A stretch of 11,306 bases of DNA from an uncultured Lachnospiraceae bacterium (GTDB lineage Bacteria; Bacillota; Clostridia; Lachnospirales; Lachnospiraceae). The notes under the pieces were generated by a model. It was not told the DNA's origin. It did no database searches and worked only from the letters and a program-made list of their open reading frames with translations. The translations under genes and the position numbers were made by a program. The stretch lies in the NCBI GenBank assembly GCA_946413945.1, contig CAMKMR010000031.1:1-11306 (forward strand), given 5' to 3'. This document shows positions 5,435 to 11,306 of the stretch, one piece after another. The first letter of the stretch is position 1. Every line of letters begins with the position of its first letter.

Positions 5435-6298
5435 TTACTGCTGACTGTAAATCTTATATACCATATCAAGTGCACGCTTGTTTTCCTTTACATCATGCAC
5501 TCTGAAGATGCAACATCCATGTAAAAAGCCATACACATCTGACGCAACTGTTCCTTCAAGCCTTTCATTTTCAGGAAGATTTAAAGTATTTCCAATGTAT
5601 GATTTTCTTGAGATTCCGAGAAGTACCGGATATCCAAAAGCATTAAGTCTTTCAACTTCCTTAAGCGAAAGAAGATTCTGCTCATAAGTTTTAGCAAAGC
5701 CAACTCCCGGGTCCAAAATGATCATCTCATCTTTAATCCCTGCCTCTTTGGCAAGTCTAAGAGAATCTCTAAGATCATCATCTATCATATCAAGATAAGC
5801 TTCTCCAGAAATATCTTCCATCTTTTGCTTGCGGTTATGCATTATGACAACCGGCTTTCCTGACTCAGCTACTATCTCTGCCATCTCAGATTTTTCTCCA
5901 TCTAAAAGAAATGAATCTGTCCTGCTGGAATATCTAAGTCCCATTACATCATTAAATATATCAAGCCCAGCGCTAAGACCTGCTCTTGCAGTAGCTGGTT
6001 TAAATGTATCAAGTGATACTACAGTATCAAAATTCTCTTTGATCTTTTCTATTATAGGACATACTCTTTCAATCTCTTCCTGAGCCGTTACCTTTATTGC
6101 CCCAGGTCTTGTGGATTCTCCACCGATATCTATGATATCTGCCCCTTCATCAATCATTTCTTCAGCATGTTTTAAAGCCTTATCCAGACTATCATACTTA
6201 CCCCCATCTGAAAAAGAATCCGGAGTAACATTTAATATTCCCATGATCACCGGCTTTTTAAATGGTCCCAAATCAAACTCTCTGTTTCCTAACTTCAT
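5435..6298 (-). CDS. folP: Dihydropteroate synthase
   Basis: Condenses 6-hydroxymethyl-dihydropterin pyrophosphate with p-aminobenzoate to give dihydropteroate; the target of sulfonamides. It is a 287-residue TIM barrel of standard length. Signatures are ILNVTPDSFSDGG (21-33), GGESTRPGA (59-67), SLDTFKPATA, ILDPGVGFAKT (194-204), GISRKSYIG (228-236) and RVHDV (266-270). Between the NDVMG strand and the MAEIVAESG helix there is a somewhat long stretch (about 121-137). The ATG at 6296-6298 follows AAAGGTG. It receives its substrate from the FolK domain encoded 15 nt downstream and passes product to FolC. The upstream HD gene is 73 nt away, the widest gap inside this operon; no promoter is convincing there. 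Confidence 0.97.
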   Translation of the reverse strand: MKLGNREFDLGPFKKPVIMGILNVTPDSFSDGGKYDSLDKALKHAEEMIDEGADIIDIGGESTRPGAIKVTAQEEIERVCPIIEKIKENFDTVVSLDTFKPATARAGLSAGLDIFNDVMGLRYSSRTDSFLLDGEKSEMAEIVAESGKPVVIMHNRKQKMEDISGEAYLDMIDDDLRDSLRLAKEAGIKDEMIILDPGVGFAKTYEQNLLSLKEVERLNAFGYPVLLGISRKSYIGNTLNLPENERLEGTVASDVYGFLHGCCIFRVHDVKENKRALDMVYKIYSQQ

Positions 6299-6370
6299 TT
6301 TTCTTCACCTTTTCTTTCATTTTGTTATGTTATGATCATCAAGTTCCTTTAAATGAAATACTTTTTATCC

Positions 6371-6386
6371 ACTATCTATAGATAGT
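6371..6386. repeat. 16-bp perfect palindrome at the HD gene stop codon
   Basis: ACTATCTATAGATAGT equals its own reverse complement and overlaps the last codons and the TAG stop of the HD-domain gene. It could form a short hairpin in the mRNA or be chance in AT-rich DNA. No T-tract follows on either strand. Confidence 0.6.
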
Positions 6387-6851
6387 TTTATTTTTCAGAT
6401 CCTCATCCCAGTAGCATTCATCTTTTGCATCACAAAGAAAGCAATTTCTCGAAAGTTTATCTGCTCTGAATAAAATCCGAGAAAGAGCATCCGTCTCCAT
6501 CGTTTCCTGCTTATGTTTTGATATAGCCCCTGTAATGATCTCTATCTCTTGATCTGAAAAGTAAGCTCTTTTTAAAATTGGCTCTGCCGTTATAGCCCCA
6601 GCCATATGATGAGACATTTCTTTTTCAAGTTCTGTATATCTTCCTATATCATGAAGCAAGGCAGCTGCATATATCATTTCTTTTTCTAATCCCAGCTTTT
6701 CCTCAAGGCTTATTATATAAGCAATCCTTGCCACCGAAAGCGCATGTCCTAGACCATGTCTGCAAAATTTTCTCTTATATTCAGATGTAATGATGGTCTT
6801 CATTCTAAGCTTAAATTCATTATCATTTAATATTTTATCTATCCTATCCAT
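6372..6851 (-). CDS. HD-domain phosphohydrolase with C-terminal cysteine cluster
   Basis: A 159-residue soluble protein. Metal-binding HD residues are visible in order: H32 and H36 (CRHGLGHALSVAR), H67-D68 (ALLHDIGRY), H81-H82 (SHHMAGA), H113 (ISKHKQE) and D131 (FRADKLSR). The full set suggests an active, probably two-metal, phosphohydrolase. After the domain comes CFLCDAKDEC (C137, C140, C146), which may bind metal. The substrate is unknown. Its place between folC and folP suggests a pterin phosphate, since known HD enzymes act on nucleotides and the archaeal HD enzyme MptB acts on a dihydroneopterin cyclic phosphate; this is inference. The ATG at 6849-6851 follows AAGGGA with 7-nt spacing and lies 4 nt after the folC stop. 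A TTG start 11 codons upstream would overlap folC by 29 nt and has no ribosome binding site. Confidence 0.85.
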   Translation of the reverse strand: MDRIDKILNDNEFKLRMKTIITSEYKRKFCRHGLGHALSVARIAYIISLEEKLGLEKEMIYAAALLHDIGRYTELEKEMSHHMAGAITAEPILKRAYFSDQEIEIITGAISKHKQETMETDALSRILFRADKLSRNCFLCDAKDECYWDEDLKNKTIYR

Positions 6852-6855
6852 CCCG

Positions 6856-8151
6856 TCATCCCTTAGCAATTTCCATAGTGACAAATTGTCCGATATAAGA
6901 AAGGGAACCTGTCACTACAACAACTCCTCTGCTTCCTGCTGCCTCAATAGCACAGCTAAGAGCCTGATTAGCATTAGCACACGCTTTACTATCTATAGAC
7001 TTATTAGCCATATACTTTGCCAGATCCTCTGCCGGAAGTCCTCTTATTCCCGGAGCTGTGACCGTATAGCAGCGTTTCATATATGGTCCTAAGATATCGA
7101 TCATTTTATCAAAATCTTTATCCCTGAATACCCCTGCCACAAATATGGCTTTTTTAGCTGGAAAATAAAGCTCAAAGCTCTCTTTTAGTTTCGCCCAGGC
7201 ATCCGGATTATGAGCCCCATCTACTATAACATATGGAGCCTTCCTAATCACGCTGAATCTGCCCGGCCAACTGCTTTTTAAAAGCCCCTCTTTTAAAGTT
7301 TCATAGCTGATCTCTATTTCACCATTCTTTAACGCATATCTGTTATAAGCCTGCACCGCCTCAATAGCACAAACAGCATTATATATCTGATAACTTCCAA
7401 GCATTGATATAGCATATTCCATTCCTCTGTAGAAAAATGTGCTTCCGTCCAGATCACTCTTTATAACATAAAGTGCATCACTTTCCGCCTTTCTCCAACG
7501 GAATTCATGATCCACCATATAGTTTTCAACAGCTTTTTCAACCTCCGGTATAAGAGGGTAAGTCACCAGCATATCATTTTTCTTAACTATGCCTAACTTT
7601 TCTTTAGTTATCTCTTCAATAGTATTTCCAAGATACTCCATATGATCAAGGCTTACTGAAGCCAGAATATCAACCACCTTATGTTTCATTACATTGGTAG
7701 CATCACCTTTTCCGCCCATTCCACATTCAATAAGCATAATGTCGCAGTCATTTTCTTTAAACATATAGAAAGCCGCTGCAGTTTCTATTTCAAAGCTAGA
7801 TGGACATTCCATCCCCTCATTAACCATTTCTTCTATAGCCTTACTGATAAATGTTACCGTCCTTGCAACATCTTCTTCTGAGACTTCTTCCTTATTTATC
7901 TTCCATCTTTCCCTATAATCAAAAATGGCAGGTGATATATACCTGCCTACTTTTAAACCGGAAAGGATAAGTGTCTCCTCAATGTAAGCCATTATACTGC
8001 CTTTTCCATTAGTACCTGCTATATGAATAGCAGGTACTTTATCCTGTGGATCACCAAGGCGTTTTAACAGTTCTATGATTCTCGTAAGTCCCGGCGTAAT
8101 ACCGACCTTACCCTTTTCTTCTATGTAATTTAATGCTTCCCTGTAGTTCAT
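6856..8151 (-). CDS. folC: Folylpolyglutamate synthase / dihydrofolate synthase
   Basis: ATP-dependent ligase of the Mur ligase superfamily that adds glutamate to dihydropteroate and/or to folates, retaining them in the cell. At 431 residues it is full length. The P-loop is AGTNGKGS (45-52). CGMGGKGDATNV (143-154) is the family's GLGGxxDATN segment, DHMEYLGNTIEEITKEKLGIVK (from 169) carries the lysine expected to be carbamylated, and VDGAHNPDAW (310-319) opens the C-terminal domain. The usual TSPHL...ERI motif reads ISPAIFDYRERWKIN (72-86), a divergent pterin-site loop. The ATG at 8149-8151 follows GAGGA, 22 nt after the deacetylase stop. The HD gene starts 4 nt downstream, suggesting translational coupling. 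Confidence 0.95.
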   Translation of the reverse strand: MNYREALNYIEEKGKVGITPGLTRIIELLKRLGDPQDKVPAIHIAGTNGKGSIMAYIEETLILSGLKVGRYISPAIFDYRERWKINKEEVSEEDVARTVTFISKAIEEMVNEGMECPSSFEIETAAAFYMFKENDCDIMLIECGMGGKGDATNVMKHKVVDILASVSLDHMEYLGNTIEEITKEKLGIVKKNDMLVTYPLIPEVEKAVENYMVDHEFRWRKAESDALYVIKSDLDGSTFFYRGMEYAISMLGSYQIYNAVCAIEAVQAYNRYALKNGEIEISYETLKEGLLKSSWPGRFSVIRKAPYVIVDGAHNPDAWAKLKESFELYFPAKKAIFVAGVFRDKDFDKMIDILGPYMKRCYTVTAPGIRGLPAEDLAKYMANKSIDSKACANANQALSCAIEAAGSRGVVVVTGSLSYIGQFVTMEIAKG

Positions 8152-8173
8152 ATTTCCTCGTGCACTCTCTTCA

Positions 8174-9142
8174 TTAGTTCGCTGAAACGTGCTGTACAGG
8201 CGTTGTATCCTTAGTTATCGGAAGGATCTCGTATCCCTCACTCTTCAATGTTTGTATCAATGGTTTTAGAGCTTCTACTGTTTCATGATGCCCTTCAAGA
8301 TCATGCATTAAAACAACAGAGTTTCCTTCATTTGCTCTGATATAGCCCAGCGCAGTATCCTTAAGATATTCTGCAGTATGGTCAACCACTTCCGCATCAT
8401 CATTCATCGCGTTCCAGTCAAAGTAAGTATAACCATTTTTGTTTAGATAATCAATGCAGTCTTTAATAGGAACTGTTGAAACCTGATTACTTGACCCCCC
8501 CGGGAATCTGTATAGTTTCGTTCTGACTCCTGTCATCTGGAAAATATTATTTCCCGCTGTTTCAACATCATTCTTAAATGAATTAATATCCTTATAGATA
8601 ACAGAATAATCATGGGAAGTCGAATGAATACCTATAGCGTGCCCTTCATCAACAATCCTGTTCATCTGCTGGCTGTATTTAGTACTACTAGCCACAACAA
8701 AAAATGTAGCCTTCACATTTTCTTCTTTTAAGATATCAAGTATCTCATCTGTATAAGGTGAAGGTCCATCATCAAAAGTAAGATACACTTTCTTACCATT
8801 TAACTTAACTGTTCCTTTTTCTACATCACTTTCACTATCCCCCGCATTAGTAAGATAGAGTTTAGATGTAGTATCTTTTTCCAGTTTCTCGACAGCTTCT
8901 AAATCTTTTTTCATCTGCGCATTTTGGGCATCTGTTTCAGAAGCCTTCTTTACGTCTTCCTTTAACTGTTCGATCTTACTATCATTTTCTCTTATTCTTT
9001 CTTCCAGCATCTTTTCTAAAGAATTCATCCTTATAAGAAGGACGATACAAAGAAGAGTAGGAATAAGAAACATGACAAAGAATACAGCGAGTATTAATTT
9101 TTTAATACGATTTACATTTTTTCTGTTGTAATCCTCTTCCAT
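8174..9142 (-). CDS. Membrane-anchored polysaccharide deacetylase (NodB/CE4)
   Basis: A 322-residue protein with a short basic N-terminus, one transmembrane helix (about 15-38, anchor without a signal-peptidase site), a charged coiled coil (about 40-92) and an extracellular NodB domain (about 117-310). CE4 motifs are complete: TFDDGP (122-127, D124 base and D125 metal), HSTSH (173-177, metal H173 and H177), RFPGG (212-216), DWNAMND with W243, and VVLMHD with H280. Enzymes of this type remove N-acetyl groups from peptidoglycan or other wall glycans, often protecting against lysozyme; the exact substrate cannot be read from sequence. It is the first gene after a strong promoter and lies 22 nt before folC, so it appears co-transcribed with folate genes although unrelated in function. 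GGAG is 13 nt from the ATG, a long spacing that suggests modest translation. Confidence 0.92.
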   Translation of the reverse strand: MEEDYNRKNVNRIKKLILAVFFVMFLIPTLLCIVLLIRMNSLEKMLEERIRENDSKIEQLKEDVKKASETDAQNAQMKKDLEAVEKLEKDTTSKLYLTNAGDSESDVEKGTVKLNGKKVYLTFDDGPSPYTDEILDILKEENVKATFFVVASSTKYSQQMNRIVDEGHAIGIHSTSHDYSVIYKDINSFKNDVETAGNNIFQMTGVRTKLYRFPGGSSNQVSTVPIKDCIDYLNKNGYTYFDWNAMNDDAEVVDHTAEYLKDTALGYIRANEGNSVVLMHDLEGHHETVEALKPLIQTLKSEGYEILPITKDTTPVQHVSAN

Positions 9143-9190
9143 TTTTTTGTCTCATCTCCAATCGCATAAAATTTTACTATTATCACCATC

Positions 9191-9217
9191 TTGTGGTCAT
9201 ATCAGTCCCAACCACAA
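9191..9217 (-). repeat. Inverted repeat in the leader of the deacetylase-folate operon
   Basis: TTGTGGT (9191-9197) and ACCACAA (9211-9217) form a perfect 7-bp inverted repeat with a 13-nt loop. It lies about 50 nt before the deacetylase start and inside the predicted leader, so it can form a hairpin in the mRNA. No T-tract follows and the ribosome binding site is not covered. Function unknown. Confidence 0.5.
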
Positions 9218-9238
9218 CATGTCCTAAAACTAAGAAAT

Positions 9239-9259
9239 GCGCCCTGTTTTTGAGGGCGC
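9239..9259 (-). terminator. GC-rich hairpin between two operons (terminator or 5' mRNA cap hairpin)
   Basis: GCGCCCT (9239-9245) pairs with AGGGCGC (9253-9259) around a 7-nt loop. On the minus strand it is followed by ATTTCTTAG, a poor T-tract, so it could be a weak terminator for the upstream glycerophosphodiesterase unit. It also begins exactly where the downstream promoter is expected to start transcription (near 9259), so the new mRNA would carry the hairpin at its very 5' end. Both roles are possible. Confidence 0.55.
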
Positions 9260-9266
9260 GGAGACG

Positions 9267-9296
9267 ATTATAGAGCAATTTTAAATTCAGTGTCAA
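9267..9296 (-). promoter_or_regulatory. Promoter of the deacetylase-folate-pheA operon
   Basis: Perfect TTGACA (9296-9291) and perfect TATAAT (9272-9267) on the minus strand are separated by 18 nt of AT-rich spacer. The -35 box begins 3 nt after the stop codon of the upstream small membrane protein. The start is predicted near 9259, giving a leader of about 115 nt with two hairpins. It does not resemble the tetrahydrofolate riboswitch as far as I can judge by eye. Confidence 0.88.
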
Positions 9297-9298
9297 GC

Positions 9299-9649
9299 TT
9301 ACATAACTCTAAAATAAGCCTCTTTTTTGTTCTGCATTTCATCATACTGGTAATACATTTTCTGAACGCTGTTTTCCAGCAGATAATAGTGCATACAATA
9401 GGGAATCAGCAAAACAAAGAGCAAAATTATGAGTGGAAGAAGCATGATCTCCTGACAGATCACAAATGCAATGATTGACATAACTGTGCATATTGCAACC
9501 AGACAAAACACTATAAGATGTATCAGTCTCTCATGACTAAAAAAGGCGATTTGGTCAAGGTGGAGCTTGATTTCTTTATCCCAGTCCCGATCATCTTCTT
9601 TTAAAATTTCATCAATGTACTTTACATAAGATTGGATTCTCTTTTTCAT
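9299..9649 (-). CDS. Small two-helix membrane protein of unknown function
   Basis: A 116-residue protein with a charged, probably helical N-terminus (1-40), two hydrophobic helices (about 43-64 and 68-90) and a polar C-terminal tail (91-116). The segment FFSHERLIHLIV (36-47), just before the first helix, resembles one I recall in small Lachnospiraceae hypothetical proteins, but no function is known to me. Both termini are predicted to be on the same side of the membrane. The ATG at 9647-9649 is only 3 nt after the stop of the glycerophosphodiester phosphodiesterase gene, with AGGAA inside the end of that gene, so the two are co-expressed. A partner role in membrane lipid turnover is only a guess from context. 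Confidence 0.8.
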   Translation of the reverse strand: MKKRIQSYVKYIDEILKEDDRDWDKEIKLHLDQIAFFSHERLIHLIVFCLVAICTVMSIIAFVICQEIMLLPLIILLFVLLIPYCMHYYLLENSVQKMYYQYDEMQNKKEAYFRVM

Positions 9650-9652
9650 AGG

Positions 9653-10387
9653 CTATTTTTTCCTTTTTTTAGTAAAACTGCACATTTTAAGCATCGTATT
9701 TCTTACATAAATACCTAAGTCCGGATTATCAGTTATAATCCCATCGCTTCTCTTTAAGTATTTCCTCATTTTCTTCTCTGAATTGATAGTCCAGGGATAT
9801 ATTTCAAACCCAGCTCCTCTTACTTTCCAGCAAAAAAATCTACTAAGAAGGCTGTAGTGAGGAGATACAAAATCCGCCTTACAGGCTTTAAGCCTCCTTA
9901 CAGGAAAATGATCCTCTATCCTTCTTTTTAATCTTTTATGCCTCTGACCTATAAGAAGTCCTACAGTGATGTCAGGATCAAGTTTTTTTATCCTGTAAGG
10001 GAACTTATCTATAAAAGATTTCACTGTATATTCATTATGGTCACAGTATTTATGAAGCATTTCAACTACTGCCTTTTCAAAACCGGTCTCCTTTATTTCT
10101 ATATCCATTTTTACTTTTCCATGACAAAGGATAAGAACTTCCTCAAGCAAAGGAATATGGCAGGATTTTTCCTCTGCTTCCTTTTCAATCTTTTCATAAA
10201 GCTGATATTCAACAGGCACATCATTATATACGCTGTCATGTATCACTATAAGCTTTTTATCTCTGGTCTGTCTTACATCAAATTCTACCATATCAGAGTT
10301 AAGATCCATTGCGATCTTAAATGCTTCAATAGAATTTTCCTGTTTAGCCAGTCCACTGGCTCCTCTATGGGCAATTATCTTTAACAT
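9653..10387 (-). CDS. Glycerophosphodiester phosphodiesterase family protein
   Basis: A TIM-barrel hydrolase that splits glycerophosphodiesters into sn-glycerol 3-phosphate and an alcohol. Its 244 residues match the short cytoplasmic type. Catalytic and metal-binding signatures are present: IAHRGASG (H7, R8), EN (17-18), VEFDVRQT (E35, D37), IHD (H50, D51), MDIEIKE (94-100, metal and catalytic acid), YPWTIN (W199) and GIITDNPDL (216-224). There is no signal peptide, so it probably acts inside the cell. The C-terminus is strongly basic (about 234-244). The ATG follows AGGAG with a 10-11 nt spacer. It is divergent from the clpX-like gene and the first of two tightly linked genes. No good promoter on its own strand could be fixed. 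Confidence 0.92.
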   Translation of the reverse strand: MLKIIAHRGASGLAKQENSIEAFKIAMDLNSDMVEFDVRQTRDKKLIVIHDSVYNDVPVEYQLYEKIEKEAEEKSCHIPLLEEVLILCHGKVKMDIEIKETGFEKAVVEMLHKYCDHNEYTVKSFIDKFPYRIKKLDPDITVGLLIGQRHKRLKRRIEDHFPVRRLKACKADFVSPHYSLLSRFFCWKVRGAGFEIYPWTINSEKKMRKYLKRSDGIITDNPDLGIYVRNTMLKMCSFTKKRKK

Positions 10388-10448
10388 CTTTTTTACTCTC
10401 CTACTTTATTTTAGGATATCACGATTCCTTTTAATTTCAACCGCCATA

Positions 10449-10478
10449 TTGAACAAAACTATCTGATTCTGTTATAAT
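10449..10478 (+). promoter_or_regulatory. Promoter of the clpX-like gene
   Basis: TTGAAC (10449-10454), an 18-nt spacer and a perfect TATAAT (10473-10478) are on the plus strand. The start would be near 10485, giving a leader of about 83 nt that is extremely AT-rich and contains three further TATAAT strings (10521, 10529, 10548) without matching -35 boxes. This is in the 180-nt divergent gap (10388-10567) shared with the glycerophosphodiesterase gene. No CIRCE or CtsR-type operator was recognised there. Confidence 0.7.
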
Positions 10479-10567
10479 ATCAAAGTATTTTTGTGACCCA
10501 AGTTTAAAAAGTTAAAAATATATAATCATATAATAAATAGCATTATATATAATAAATGGAGGAAAAT

Positions 10568-11306
10568 ATGTCAGATATAAACGACAAGAATAATAAAAAT
10601 TCATCTGATGATGAATTTGAAAAATATTGTTACTTATGCCGCCGTCCTGAATCAGAGGCCGGTCAACTTATGGAATTTGCTAAAGGAGTATATGTTTGCC
10701 CAGAGTGTCTCCAGAAGACCTTGAACAGCATGAATAATGCACCATTCAAATTTTTCGATATGAACAATCTCCCTGGCTTTGATTTTGGAAATTTATTTGC
10801 AAAAAATGATATTCCTGCTTCCCAGAAAGTTAAGAAGAAAAAAGAAAAAAGTGCTAAAAAAGAAGATAAGGAAGAAAGTATCCTTACAATGAAGGATATT
10901 CCCGCTCCTCATAAGATCAAAGCAGCTCTTGACCAGCATGTAGTTGGCCAGGAATACGCAAAAAAAGTAATGTCTGTAGCAGTCTATAACCATTATAAAA
11001 GGGTACTTGCAGAAGAAAATCCTGATAAGGAAGATGACGGCGTAGAAATCGAAAAATCCAATATGCTTATGGTAGGTCCTACAGGATCTGGTAAAACTTA
11101 CATGGTTAAGACCATTGCCAAGCTTCTTAAGGTACCTCTTGCTATCACTGACGCTACATCTCTTACAGAAGCAGGTTATATCGGCGATGACGTAGAAAGC
11201 GTTTTATCAAAGCTTCTTACAGCCGCAGGAAATGATGTTGAAAAGGCTGAAAAAGGCATTGTTTTTATTGATGAAATAGATAAGATTGCTAAAAAACAGG
11301 AACAAA
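10568..11306 (+). CDS. clpX: ClpX-family AAA+ unfoldase with long lysine-rich linker (cut by the right edge)
   Basis: The 246 visible codons cover the zinc-binding domain and the first part of the AAA+ module. C21, C24, C44 and C47 (CYLC and CPEC) form the zinc site that in ClpX serves dimerisation and adaptor binding. Residues 58-110 are a long low-complexity linker, with a hydrophobic part (FKFFDMNNLPGFDFGNLF) and then a lysine/glutamate run (87-103). The AAA+ domain starts at IPAPHKIKAALDQHVVGQE (111-129), with Walker A GPTGSGKT (170-177) and Walker B IVFIDEID (231-238). E. coli ClpX reaches the AAA+ domain about 45 residues earlier. No clpP is upstream. This may be the second, stand-alone ClpX-type paralogue I recall from Lachnospiraceae rather than the ClpP-operon copy, so the symbol is given by family. 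GGAGG precedes the ATG by 5 nt. Confidence 0.9.
   Translation, partial: MSDINDKNNKNSSDDEFEKYCYLCRRPESEAGQLMEFAKGVYVCPECLQKTLNSMNNAPFKFFDMNNLPGFDFGNLFAKNDIPASQKVKKKKEKSAKKEDKEESILTMKDIPAPHKIKAALDQHVVGQEYAKKVMSVAVYNHYKRVLAEENPDKEDDGVEIEKSNMLMVGPTGSGKTYMVKTIAKLLKVPLAITDATSLTEAGYIGDDVESVLSKLLTAAGNDVEKAEKGIVFIDEIDKIAKKQEQ

Noticed and set aside
6852..6884. TTG start giving the HD protein 11 extra residues
   Set aside because: It overlaps folC by 29 nt without a ribosome binding site, whereas the ATG at 6851 has AAGGGA at the right distance.
9239..9259. Strong bidirectional terminator
   Set aside because: The stem is good, but no convincing T-tract follows on either strand, so it is listed only as a weak or dual-role hairpin.
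9143..9266. Tetrahydrofolate riboswitch before the folate operon
   Set aside because: The leader has two simple hairpins, and I could not match the conserved cores of the THF riboswitch by eye.
9938..10384. Plus-strand open frame of 148 codons
   Set aside because: Antisense to the well-supported glycerophosphodiester phosphodiesterase gene; no recognisable motif.

Overview
The window is low-GC chromosomal DNA from a Gram-positive Clostridia, most likely a member of the Lachnospiraceae. The evidence is AT-rich intergenic DNA, purine-rich GGAGG ribosome binding sites, consensus sigma-A promoters, heavy use of CTT for leucine, the infC-rpmI-rplT operon with a Firmicutes-style attenuator leader, and a ClpX variant with a long linker. 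Apart from a clpX-like gene at the right edge, every gene is on the minus strand, so the functional order runs right to left. I see no insertion sequence, prophage, CRISPR array or toxin-antitoxin pair; this is a housekeeping region.

Right edge to left: a partial ClpX-family AAA+ gene (plus strand, from 10568) is divergent from a two-gene unit on the minus strand. That unit encodes a glycerophosphodiester phosphodiesterase (10387-9653) and a small two-helix membrane protein (9649-9299). A near-perfect promoter (TTGACA, 18 nt, TATAAT) directly after the small gene starts a second minus-strand unit. It encodes a membrane-anchored polysaccharide deacetylase (9142-8174), FolC (8151-6856), an HD-domain hydrolase with a cysteine cluster (6851-6372), FolP (6298-5435), and one 563-residue polypeptide joining FolB, FolK and prephenate dehydratase with its ACT domain (5419-3728). 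FolB, FolK, FolP and FolC give four folate-pathway activities from three genes; folE is not in the window. The C-terminal half of the fusion belongs to phenylalanine synthesis.

The translation operon infC-rpmI-rplT (IF3, L35, L20) follows. It has its own promoter, two tandem palindromic 24-bp repeats upstream of that promoter, and a leader of about 165 nt. The leader ends in an intrinsic terminator whose T-tract abuts the infC Shine-Dalgarno sequence. An 8-nt segment early in the leader is perfectly complementary to the 5' arm of this terminator, which suggests an L20-type attenuation switch. infC appears to start at a rare ATA codon.

The left part holds a separately promoted tRNA-Leu gene with the unusual anticodon AAG, its terminator, a large O-antigen ligase/polymerase-like membrane protein (1870-299), and the first 70 codons of tyrS (from 211 leftwards).

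The most notable points are the FolB-FolK-PheA fusion, the HD protein in the folate operon, the A34 leucine tRNA, the infC control region (tandem palindromes, attenuator, ATA start), and the divergent ClpX with a lysine-rich linker. All assignments come from reading motifs; no database search was run.
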